A stretch of DNA of 64,000 nt from DSWT01 sp035415725 (GTDB taxonomy: Bacteria; Chloroflexota; Anaerolineae; B4-G1; SLSP01). The notes under the pieces were generated by a model that was not told the origin of the DNA, searched no databases, and saw only the letters and a program-made list of their open reading frames with translations. Each line of letters begins with the position of its first letter. Within the stretch, counting starts at the first letter, position 1. Shown here piece after piece: positions 37,332-44,725 of the stretch. The position numbers and the translations under genes are program-made. The DNA is taken from the NCBI GenBank assembly GCA_035415725.1, contig DAOOGN010000007.1, forward strand, positions 7,274 through 71,273, in the 5' to 3' direction.

Positions 37332-37775
37332 TTACGACATCCCCTTGACGCGCTTCCCCAGTTGCACCAGGCGGCTGGACATCGCGTAATCTGGAACCTG
37401 AAAATCCTCACTCAGTTGTTGCAGAGTAATGAGCGGTCGCCATGCGGCCTTTATGACCCATTGGGCAGGAATGAGCAGACTCATAGCGAAATACCTGGCG
37501 GCATCGTTGCTGTAGGGATAATTTTGCTCACCCTCGCTGCCGGCACGACAAATTTCGCGGTAGAGCAGACGTGCCATCGCCATCCGATATTCGTAGCGAT
37601 GTTCGCCGACCCCAAAAACCAGCGATAGATCACTAATATCGACGCCGCTCACCTCTTCCGGCGGTTCTGAAAGGATTTTTTCCACCGGAACAGGAGGACG
37701 TTTGAAGTTATAGTGCTCTACCAGTTTCTCGGCCAGTTCTTCGATGCGTTGTTGATCGTGGGATGATAGTGTCAC
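37332..37775 (-). CDS. ImmA/IrrE-like protein lacking the HExxH metal site
   Basis: A 147-aa protein with the layout of the ImmA/IrrE (DUF955) fold: an N-terminal helix with ELAEKLVEHYNFKRPPVPVEKIL, then strands, and a C-terminal part AARYFAMSLLIPAQWV that matches the FAxxLLMP segment of the family. Where active members have RFTIAHELGH, this one reads RMAMARLLYREI, so the zinc-binding histidines and catalytic glutamate are absent. It is probably non-catalytic. The GTG at 37775 with GGAGG upstream is preferred to the longer frame. No HTH partner gene is adjacent. Confidence 0.62.
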   Translation of the reverse strand: MTLSSHDQQRIEELAEKLVEHYNFKRPPVPVEKILSEPPEEVSGVDISDLSLVFGVGEHRYEYRMAMARLLYREICRAGSEGEQNYPYSNDAARYFAMSLLIPAQWVIKAAWRPLITLQQLSEDFQVPDYAMSSRLVQLGKRVKGMS

Positions 37776-37887
37776 AGTCTTCCCTCCACCGCCTGCACGT
37801 CTGCCATACAAGTTTGCTCTACAAGCCTTCAGCGGCCCATAGAGAGCAACTGGTGTTATTATATCGATTCCTCAAAAACTTACAAAA

Positions 37888-39702
37888 TTAGCCGCTGCGT
37901 CCAAACTGCCGGATCAATTGTTCTACCGAGATTTGGATGATGGTCGGACGACCGTGGGGGCAGGTGCGTGGATTGGCGGTCTGTTCCAGATCGCGCACCA
38001 GGCGCTCCATTTCTTCGCGGGAGAGCACCTGCCCGGCCTTGACGGCGGCGCGTTTACAGATGCGCCGTATCAGCCTCTCTTCCAGCTCGGTGTGGATAGG
38101 CGATTGTTCATCGGCGCCGGCGGCGATGTCGGCCAGCAGATCGCCAGGAGCGAGGTGGGTGAGTAGGGTGGGCAGTGCGCGCACCAGGAATGTCCCCGCG
38201 CCAAACGGCTCGACGCTGAACCCCAGGGTGTGCAACGCGGGCAACAGCTCTTCCAGGTAAGCGGCTTCGGCGACGGGCAGTGAGACGGTCTCCGCTTCCA
38301 GCAGCGGCTGAGAAGCGATTTTCCCCTGCAACCACGCGGACACCATACGCTCGTAGAGGACGCGCTCGTGAGCGGCATGTTGGTCGATGAGATAGATGCC
38401 ATCGGGGCCTTCGGCAATGATGACCATGGTCGATGCCTGACCGATGACGCGCAGCGGCGGCAGCGTGGAGAGGGCGGCAGAACGTGGCTCTGCCGGTGGA
38501 AGGACGCTTTCCGGCGTGGTGAGCGGCAGGTTGGGTAGGACCGGCGGCGCCGCCGACATGGTTGCCGCGGGCGGTTCAGCCGACGGGAGAGCGATTTGCC
38601 GCGCCAGAGGGGTCAGCCCGGCGAGACGAGCACGGGTGATCCTATCGGACGGCGAAATATCCTCGGCAGGCTGTGACGTGGGCATCTGCCAGGCGGTCGC
38701 TGCCGGCGCCTCGTCCATCACCGTGGCGCGGACAGCGCGTTGTACGGCACGGAAGACAGCATCGCCGTCGCGGAAGCGCACCTCTGTCTTTGCCGGATGG
38801 ACGTTCACGTCGACGTCTTCGGCGGGCATAGTCACCGTGACAAAAGCGACAGGAAATCGCTTGGTCGGCAGCAACGTGTGGTATGCCTGGATGATGGCAT
38901 AGGTCAGCCGCAGATCCTGGACCCAGCGTCCGTTGACGAAAAGGGTAATGTAGCCGCGATTGGCCCGATGAACGCTGGGAGGACTGACAAAGCCTCCCAC
39001 CTGGACGGCCTGAGCGTTTGTTAAACTCGCCGGGATGGGCAGCAAGCTGATCCCTAAATCCATCCCATAGACGTTGAGCAGAGCTTCCTGAGCATTGCCA
39101 CTGCCTGACGTGGACAGAATTTCGCGTCCATCGTGAACCAACGAGAAGGCGATGCACGGATAGGCCAGCGCATAGCGTGTGAGGAAGGCATCGATGTGAT
39201 TGCGCTCAGTGCGCTCGGCCTGAAGGAACTTGCGCCGTGCCGGCACATTGTAAAACAGGTCTTCGACCAGCAGTTCGGTGCCTTGGGGCCGCCCGACTGC
39301 CGCCCGCCAGACAATACTGCCACCTTCGACTCGCACTTGTGTCCCCATCTTCTCGTCGGCGCAGCGGCTGGTGCATGTCACCCGGCTGACGGAAGCGATG
39401 CTGGCGAGCGCCTCCCCGCGAAATCCCAGGGTAGCGATGTGTTCCAGATCGTTGGCGGTTTCTAGCTTGCTCGTTGCATGGCGGCGGAACGCCAGTTCCA
39501 CTTCCGCCGCAGGGATGCCGGCTCCGTTGTCTTGCACTCGAATCATCTCACGTCCGCCGCCGCGCGTCTCCACCGTCACAGAAGCGGCGCCGGCGTCCAG
39601 ACTGTTTTCCACCAGTTCCTTGACGACGGAGGCCGGGCGCTCAACCACTTCCCCGGCGGCGATGCGTGAGGCCACCTCCTCGGCTAAAAGTCGAATAGTC
39701 AT
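37888..39702 (-). CDS. mutL: DNA mismatch repair protein MutL
   Basis: A 604-aa mismatch-repair ATPase. The GHKL domain at the N-terminus has VVERPASVVKELVENSLDAGA, VQDNGAGIP, RRHATSKL and TLGFRGEALASI, all canonical. Residues about 330-410 form a proline/alanine-rich linker. The C-terminal domain carries LIDQHAAHERVLYERM, the metal-binding endonuclease motif DQHAxxExxxxE, and CPHGRPTII near the end, so this is an endonuclease-type MutL. mutS is not in the window. The start is ATG with GGAGAG about 12 bases upstream. Confidence 0.96.
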   Translation of the reverse strand: MTIRLLAEEVASRIAAGEVVERPASVVKELVENSLDAGAASVTVETRGGGREMIRVQDNGAGIPAAEVELAFRRHATSKLETANDLEHIATLGFRGEALASIASVSRVTCTSRCADEKMGTQVRVEGGSIVWRAAVGRPQGTELLVEDLFYNVPARRKFLQAERTERNHIDAFLTRYALAYPCIAFSLVHDGREILSTSGSGNAQEALLNVYGMDLGISLLPIPASLTNAQAVQVGGFVSPPSVHRANRGYITLFVNGRWVQDLRLTYAIIQAYHTLLPTKRFPVAFVTVTMPAEDVDVNVHPAKTEVRFRDGDAVFRAVQRAVRATVMDEAPAATAWQMPTSQPAEDISPSDRITRARLAGLTPLARQIALPSAEPPAATMSAAPPVLPNLPLTTPESVLPPAEPRSAALSTLPPLRVIGQASTMVIIAEGPDGIYLIDQHAAHERVLYERMVSAWLQGKIASQPLLEAETVSLPVAEAAYLEELLPALHTLGFSVEPFGAGTFLVRALPTLLTHLAPGDLLADIAAGADEQSPIHTELEERLIRRICKRAAVKAGQVLSREEMERLVRDLEQTANPRTCPHGRPTIIQISVEQLIRQFGRSG

Positions 39703-39740
39703 ACGGGCTATAGTCTCTCCTGCAGATAGGTGCAGATATA

Positions 39741-39885
39741 GTATCTATTCAGGCCAGTAAACCTGGCAAAGCCACTTATTCCCTATGCCAGGTTTGGCGC
39801 GGATTTTGGCATGCAGAGTACTTATGGATGACAAGATAGGCATATTTCTATGTGCCCATCCCCCGGCCCCCTTCTCCTCAACATG
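39741..39885 (-). repeat. Right-end fragment of the TIR element family, inverted
   Basis: GTATCTATTCAGGC at 39741-39754 is the inverse of the right terminal repeat. It is followed by TGCCAGGTTTGGCGCGGATT and GATGACAAGATAGGC, the inverse of the right half. The left half is missing. 39886-40039 holds no gene. Confidence 0.72.
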
Positions 39886-40039
39886 GTGTTGCGCCGGGCC
39901 AATTCAGTGTGTGTTGATTCTGCATACGCCACGTGAAAAACAAACTAACAGCACCATTATACTATAATGCGCCATTTTGGGAAGAAAAAGAGGCTCTCCG
40001 GGACTTGGTGGGGTGATGGAAAAAACGGCTTTGGTCATG

Positions 40040-40067
40040 TTGACAAATTGTCTATTCCGATTAGGAT
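40040..40067 (+). promoter_or_regulatory. Probable promoter of the HTH regulator gene
   Basis: TTGACA (40040-40045) is a perfect -35; TAGGAT (40062-40067), 16 bases later, is a fair -10. The ATG lies about 40 bases downstream. Confidence 0.6.
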
Positions 40068-40106
40068 GAGAGTAACATATAAACTTTTATTTATGGATTA
40101 CAACGA

Positions 40107-40448
40107 ATGTTAGAGCATAGTATGTCAGAAAAAGAGCTGCGGCGTCTGACGAAAAGTTTCGGGGCGCTGCATTCGGTGTTACGTCTGCGTATCCTGGCTG
40201 CGTTGGCGGCGGGCGAATCGAATGTCAGAGATTTGGAAACCACGTTGCGGGTTAGCCAACCTTTGCTCTCCTGGCATTTGACGCAGTTGCGGCAGACCGG
40301 GTTTGTGGTGGCAGAGCGGGTGGGGCGTGAGGTTCATTATCGTCTTAACCCGGAGGCATTCCGGGAACTGGCGGACAATATCGAAATCCTGGTGGGAATC
40401 TCGTTATCCGATGAAGGGGGTAGATCAGGTGGAAAGAGCAAAAGTTAA
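40107..40448 (+). CDS. ArsR-type winged-helix transcriptional regulator
   Basis: A 113-aa DNA-binding protein with the ArsR pattern: LRLRILAALAAGESNVRDLETTLRVSQPLLSWHLTQLRQTGFVVAERVGREVHYRLN. The recognition helix is about residues 50-64 and the wing about 68-80. There is no cysteine anywhere, so thiol-based metal sensing is excluded; it must respond to another signal or act constitutively. The ATG at 40107 is the first start; another in-frame ATG at 40122 is possible. Its 3' end overlaps the start of the CDP-alcohol phosphatidyltransferase gene, so the two are co-translated. Confidence 0.88.
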   Translation: MLEHSMSEKELRRLTKSFGALHSVLRLRILAALAAGESNVRDLETTLRVSQPLLSWHLTQLRQTGFVVAERVGREVHYRLNPEAFRELADNIEILVGISLSDEGGRSGGKSKS

Positions 40449-41043
40449 ACAGTATGATTCTTTGACCGATTGGCTGCGCATCCAGGCGAGTGTTGTGACG
40501 CATCCGATTGCGCGGATTTTGGAGAAGCTGGGCCTGCACCCTAACACGGTGACGATCCTGGGGTTTCTTCTCAATATCGGCGCGGGTGCCATTCTGGCGT
40601 CGGGGCATTTGTTGTGGGGAGGAGTGTTTCTATTGATCGCCTCATCGGTGGATGCGTTGGATGGTGCCCTGGCGCGGGTTTCTGGCGCGAAAAGCCGTTT
40701 TGGTGCGTTCCTGGATTCGACGCTCGACCGCCTTTCTGAGGGCGCGTTGTTCTTTGGCTTGCTTGTCTGGCTGGTGCAGCAGAGGGCGACGTGGGACATT
40801 TACCTTGTCTTTGTCATTCTCCTGGGCAGTGTGATGGTCAGCTACATCCGCGCGCGCGCCGAAGGCGTCGGTTACGAATGTAAAGTCGGCATTTTGACCC
40901 GTCTGGAACGTGTGGTTGTGCTGGGGGCAGGGTTGATTATCGGCTGGGTGCGACCGACGTTGATTTTCATGGCTGTGTTTACCTGGATTACCGTGTTTCA
41001 GCGCCTGTGGTACGTCTACCGTGAATCACGTAAAAATCCCTGA
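40411..41043 (+). CDS. CDP-alcohol phosphatidyltransferase
   Basis: A membrane enzyme of phospholipid synthesis, about 210 aa with six predicted helices. The catalytic signature DGxxARxxxxxxxxGxxxDxxxD is complete: DALDGALARVSGAKSRFGA followed by FLDSTLDRLSEG. The lipid product is uncertain: phosphatidylinositol-phosphate-type or phosphatidylglycerophosphate-type synthases are both plausible. The ATG at 40411 overlaps the regulator gene by 38 bases; a GTG at 40429 with GGGGG upstream is an alternative. Confidence 0.9.
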   Translation: MKGVDQVERAKVKQYDSLTDWLRIQASVVTHPIARILEKLGLHPNTVTILGFLLNIGAGAILASGHLLWGGVFLLIASSVDALDGALARVSGAKSRFGAFLDSTLDRLSEGALFFGLLVWLVQQRATWDIYLVFVILLGSVMVSYIRARAEGVGYECKVGILTRLERVVVLGAGLIIGWVRPTLIFMAVFTWITVFQRLWYVYRESRKNP

Positions 41044-41055
41044 AAGAAGAGCGGC

Positions 41056-41243
41056 GTCATGGAGCATGCCCCGACCTGACAGGTCTCGAAACTGAAGCGG
41101 GTAGCAGGCTCTTGGATGCCCGTTCCTGGGTCATGGAGCATGCCCCGACCTGACAGGTCTCGAAACTGTTCCTGAACAAGAAAGTTTACCAATCCTCAAC
41201 TTCCGCATGGCGTCAGAGGGGTATTTCTAGACCTGTCAGGTCT
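41056..41243 (+). repeat. Two 39-bp direct repeats and a 15-bp palindrome
   Basis: The 39-bp sequence beginning GTCATGGAGCATGCCCCGAC occurs at 41056-41094 and again at 41130-41168, identical. Each holds the palindrome-like GACCTGACAGGTC. At 41229-41243 lies AGACCTGTCAGGTCT, identical to 17586-17600. No gene is present in this stretch. Confidence 0.85.
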
Positions 41244-41281
41244 TCATCTGACGCCGTTTTTTATTCCCTGTGTTCTGCGGA

Positions 41282-41309
41282 TAGGCAGTCATCCGATTTA
41301 TGGTACAAT
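41282..41309 (+). promoter_or_regulatory. Candidate promoter giving a leaderless mRNA
   Basis: TAGGCA (41282-41287) and TACAAT (41304-41309) are 16 bases apart. The ATG of the next gene is only 7 bases after the -10, where transcription would begin, and it has no ribosome site. This fits a leaderless transcript. Confidence 0.5.
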
Positions 41310-41316
41310 TTCCCCG

Positions 41317-44300
41317 ATGAGAGAACGAATTCTGACTCTTCCCTGGCGTTTGTTGATGATCCTGTTCCTCTTGCTTCCGGCGTTGCTGCCGCTCCTCCGT
41401 GGAACCGGATTGCCTTGCACCCACGATAACGTCTTGCATTATTATCGCATCGCAGCCATTGATGCCGCGTGGCGTCAGGGATGGATTTTCTCGCGCTGGA
41501 TTCCCAACCTGGCCCTCGGATACGGCTATCCCTTCTTCAACTTCCGTGAGCCGCTGCCGTATCTCGTCGGGGCGCTGCTTTATCGGACGGGCATGCCGTT
41601 GCCGCTTGTTGTGGGACTGCTCTATGCTGCCAGCTTGATCGCTGCTGCCGGCGGGGCCTACGTCTTGGCGCGCGATCTCTTCGGCGAGCGCGCGGCGTGG
41701 ATTGCGGCGTTGGCCTATGGCCTGGGACCGTATCTGTTACTGGATGCGCTGCGGCGGGGTAATATGCCAGAATCGGTGGCCCTGGCGCTGCTCCCCTGGC
41801 TGATGGTCACGTTTCGTCGCGTAATCCTCGGCGGCGGACGTGCTCCTTTCATCGCCTCGGTGCTGCTGTTGGCGGCGTTGTTTCTGAGTCACAACATCAC
41901 CTCACTGCTGTTTGCGCCGTTGTTGGGCGGCTACGTGATCCTGCTGGCATGGCTCTATCGCGCGCGTCGGGCGTGGCCGTGGGCGTTCGCTGCGGTGTTC
42001 CTGGCAGTGGCGTTGACGGCGTGGTTCTGGTTTCCGGCGTTGACGGAACAATCCACGGTGCAATTGCATCTCTCGCGTACCACGCGCAACAACGATTTTC
42101 ATTACAATTTCGCTACGTGGCAGGAAATGCTCTTCGCATTGCCGACGCCCTATGACGCCGACTACCTGAATCCACCGATGCGCGTGCCACTTGGCGTTGT
42201 CCAGACGGCTTTGGCCGTTGTCGGCGTTGTCGTCGGTTGGCGGCGCACGCGCGCCTCTGCGGAGCCAGGCGACTGTGCCGATGGGCGTGTGGGTGAAAGG
42301 CGGGTCGCGGTGATTTTCTTTGCCCTGCTGGCGCTCGCTTACCTGTGGATGAGCAGTCCCGGCTCGGTATGGCTCTGGGAAGCCTTCCCGATGCTGGCCT
42401 TCATCCAATTCCCGTGGCGGCTTGTGGGTCGCGCCCTGCTGCCTGCTTCCCTTCTCGCCGCCGCGGCTTTCTCCTCCGCTCCTCGCCTGCCGTTGGCCGT
42501 CGACCGTCTCTTGTTCTTCAGTGCTCTGGCGTTGCTCGCTCTGTTCTCCTGGCCCGACACCTATCCCCCCAAGGGCTTCTGTGCGCTGAACCCGCATCCT
42601 GCTATGACCGATCTCTACGCCTACGAACAGCAGGGCTGGATGGGCGTCGATCCTGAGGGCAGTTATTTCCCCGTCTGGGTGGAAGAGCATCCCACGGATA
42701 CGGCGCTGGCGGATGCCTTCGCGCGCGGTGTGGAACCGGCACGGCTGGACGCCGGGGCGCTGCCCAGCGGGGCGCGCGTGTTGGCGGCGGTTTATCGTCC
42801 CCTGCAGGCCTCCATCACCCTCACCACGCCAACCGCCTTTCAGGCGCGTTGGTTGGGTTTCTACTTCCCCGGTTGGCGCGTTGAGATCGACAGCATACCG
42901 GTCGCCGTCGCGCCGGAAGATGACACTGGCTTGCTGACCTTCGCCGTGCCCGCGGGCGAGCACACGCTTGAGGTGCGTTTTGGGATGACGCCCGCCCGTC
43001 GGAGGGTGAGCCTTGTCTCCGGCGCCGCTCTCCTCGTGTTCGGCCTGGCCGTATGGCGGATTCATTCCCCGGCTGACGACCCCACTCGCGTGACAGGGGC
43101 GGCTCTCTCTGCCCTTTCCACGGCGTCATTTTCTCCCTCCCCTCTGGCGGTGGCGCTGTTGGCCGTCGTGCTGCTGGTACTCAGATTGCTGGTGGTGGAG
43201 CGGACCTCGAATCCTGTGCATCATTCTCGTCTGGCGGCAGGCGTGCTCCCCGAAGTGGACACGCCCCTGGCGCAGCCTTTTACCGGCGGCCTGACGCTCC
43301 TGGGCTACGACATAGCTTCCGCCGAACTCCCTGCCGATGGCGAAGTGCAAATCGATTTGCTGTGGCAGGCTCGTGAGATTCCCTCATTGGAATATCGCAC
43401 CGTCATCTTACTCACCGACGCGGAGGGACGGTATTGGAGTCCCGCCGGGACGATGCGTCCGCGCGGCTACGAGCCGACGCCACCGACGACGATGTGGCTG
43501 CCGGGGCAATACGCTTACGATCCCCACATCGTGCAGCCGTTGCCCGGCACGCCGCCGGGCGAGTATTCTATCGTGGTCAGCCTGTTCGACAAATCCACGT
43601 TGACCCCCGCCTCCGTTGTGGGGGCGGACGGCAATCCCAGCGGGCCAGACCTGACGTTGGGCACGCTGAAGATCACGCCGCCACAAACGCCGACGGATCT
43701 GCCGGCGCTGGATGTTCCCGCCGATGCCGTTTTGCGGCGCTGTGGCGCGCTGGGCTTGTGGACGATGACCGCCGATCGCGCCCGGGCCGCGCCGGGCGAG
43801 ATCGTGGGCCTGCGGTGGGTCTGGGAAGCGCTCGCAAGGCCGCAGGACGCCCTGTTGGCGATGTTGACAGTGTCGGATGCTGCCGGAAGCGTCGCCCGCA
43901 CCTGGGAACTGCCCCTGGCGGCGGCGTGGTGGCCTACGGATCGTTGGTCCGCCGGCGAGCGCTGGGTCGGACGGCCGGTTGTCCGTCTGCCCGGCGGATT
44001 GGAAAGCGGCACTTATCGCCTGGCGGTGCATCTGCCCGGGTGTGACGAAGCGCTGGCGGAAACCTTCATCGAGGTCCGTGCGCCGGAGCGCGTCTGGCAG
44101 GCGCCGGACGATTTGCTCCCCGCCGACGTGATCTTCAGTGACCAGGTGCGCCTGGTCGGTTATGCCCTGGAGCCGGCCACGCCCGTTGCCGGGAAGACGT
44201 TGACCGTTCGTCTGGCGTGGCAGGCGATGGCCGAGATGGAATCGTCCTATCGCGTGTTCGTGCATCTGCTCGGCAGTGACGGGCATATCCTGGCCCAGAG

Positions 44301-44505
44301 CGACGGTGAGCCGGCCAACTGGATGCGCCCGACGACCGGTTGGGCCGTTGGGGAAATCGTCGTCGAGACGCGAGAAATCGCCGTCCCCGCGACGCTCTCT
44401 GCCGGTGGAGCTATCTTGCGTGTGGGCCTCTACCTCCCGGACGGGCCACGCCTCATCACCACTGCCGGAGAGGATGCTTTTGTGCTTGGTTCTTTCGACT
44501 TTTGA
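41317..44505 (+). CDS. Large multi-helix membrane protein, GT-C/6-PTP-synthase-related type (paralogue 1)
   Basis: A 1062-aa protein. The first 470 residues resemble the 6-pyruvoyl-tetrahydropterin-synthase-related/YfhO-like GT-C membrane proteins: about ten helices, a first external loop with CTHDNVLHYYRI and SRWIPNLALGYGYPFFNF (acidic residue in the usual active-site loop), and LSHNITSLLF. After this come beta-rich extracytoplasmic domains, a helix pair near 560 and 610, and a C-terminal part with EMESSYRVFVHLLGSDGHI and MRPTTGWAVGEIV. It shares nearly the whole layout with the protein at 44726-47881. Probable role: transfer of a lipid-linked sugar outside the membrane. Substrate unknown. 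It starts at an ATG without ribosome site. Confidence 0.82.
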   Translation: MRERILTLPWRLLMILFLLLPALLPLLRGTGLPCTHDNVLHYYRIAAIDAAWRQGWIFSRWIPNLALGYGYPFFNFREPLPYLVGALLYRTGMPLPLVVGLLYAASLIAAAGGAYVLARDLFGERAAWIAALAYGLGPYLLLDALRRGNMPESVALALLPWLMVTFRRVILGGGRAPFIASVLLLAALFLSHNITSLLFAPLLGGYVILLAWLYRARRAWPWAFAAVFLAVALTAWFWFPALTEQSTVQLHLSRTTRNNDFHYNFATWQEMLFALPTPYDADYLNPPMRVPLGVVQTALAVVGVVVGWRRTRASAEPGDCADGRVGERRVAVIFFALLALAYLWMSSPGSVWLWEAFPMLAFIQFPWRLVGRALLPASLLAAAAFSSAPRLPLAVDRLLFFSALALLALFSWPDTYPPKGFCALNPHPAMTDLYAYEQQGWMGVDPEGSYFPVWVEEHPTDTALADAFARGVEPARLDAGALPSGARVLAAVYRPLQASITLTTPTAFQARWLGFYFPGWRVEIDSIPVAVAPEDDTGLLTFAVPAGEHTLEVRFGMTPARRRVSLVSGAALLVFGLAVWRIHSPADDPTRVTGAALSALSTASFSPSPLAVALLAVVLLVLRLLVVERTSNPVHHSRLAAGVLPEVDTPLAQPFTGGLTLLGYDIASAELPADGEVQIDLLWQAREIPSLEYRTVILLTDAEGRYWSPAGTMRPRGYEPTPPTTMWLPGQYAYDPHIVQPLPGTPPGEYSIVVSLFDKSTLTPASVVGADGNPSGPDLTLGTLKITPPQTPTDLPALDVPADAVLRRCGALGLWTMTADRARAAPGEIVGLRWVWEALARPQDALLAMLTVSDAAGSVARTWELPLAAAWWPTDRWSAGERWVGRPVVRLPGGLESGTYRLAVHLPGCDEALAETFIEVRAPERVWQAPDDLLPADVIFSDQVRLVGYALEPATPVAGKTLTVRLAWQAMAEMESSYRVFVHLLGSDGHILAQSDGEPANWMRPTTGWAVGEIVVETREIAVPATLSAGGAILRVGLYLPDGPRLITTAGEDAFVLGSFDF

Positions 44506-44532
44506 CATTAGACTTTGGACCGAGGAGGACCT

Positions 44533-44718
44533 ATGCGTAGACATGTGGGAAGTGTGCTGACGGTGACGGCGCTGCTGATTATGTTCTGGTTGATCTGGCA
44601 GAAATTGTACATCGTAGTGCACGTCAACATGCCCTGGTGGGGATTCTTGATCCTGGCTGTAGGGCTCTTTCTGGCCGTGGACTACATTCTCTCCAAGATT
44701 TTTGACCGCGGGCGATGA
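44533..44718 (+). CDS. 61-aa membrane protein between two giant paralogues
   Basis: A small protein with two hydrophobic segments (about residues 8-26 and 36-54) and basic ends. GAGGAGG lies a few bases before its ATG, the best ribosome site in the neighbourhood. It starts 27 bases after paralogue 1 and ends 7 bases before paralogue 2, so it is part of their operon. I do not recognise a family. It could stabilise or link the two large proteins; this is inference. Confidence 0.65.
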   Translation: MRRHVGSVLTVTALLIMFWLIWQKLYIVVHVNMPWWGFLILAVGLFLAVDYILSKIFDRGR

Positions 44719-44725
44719 CCGGCAC

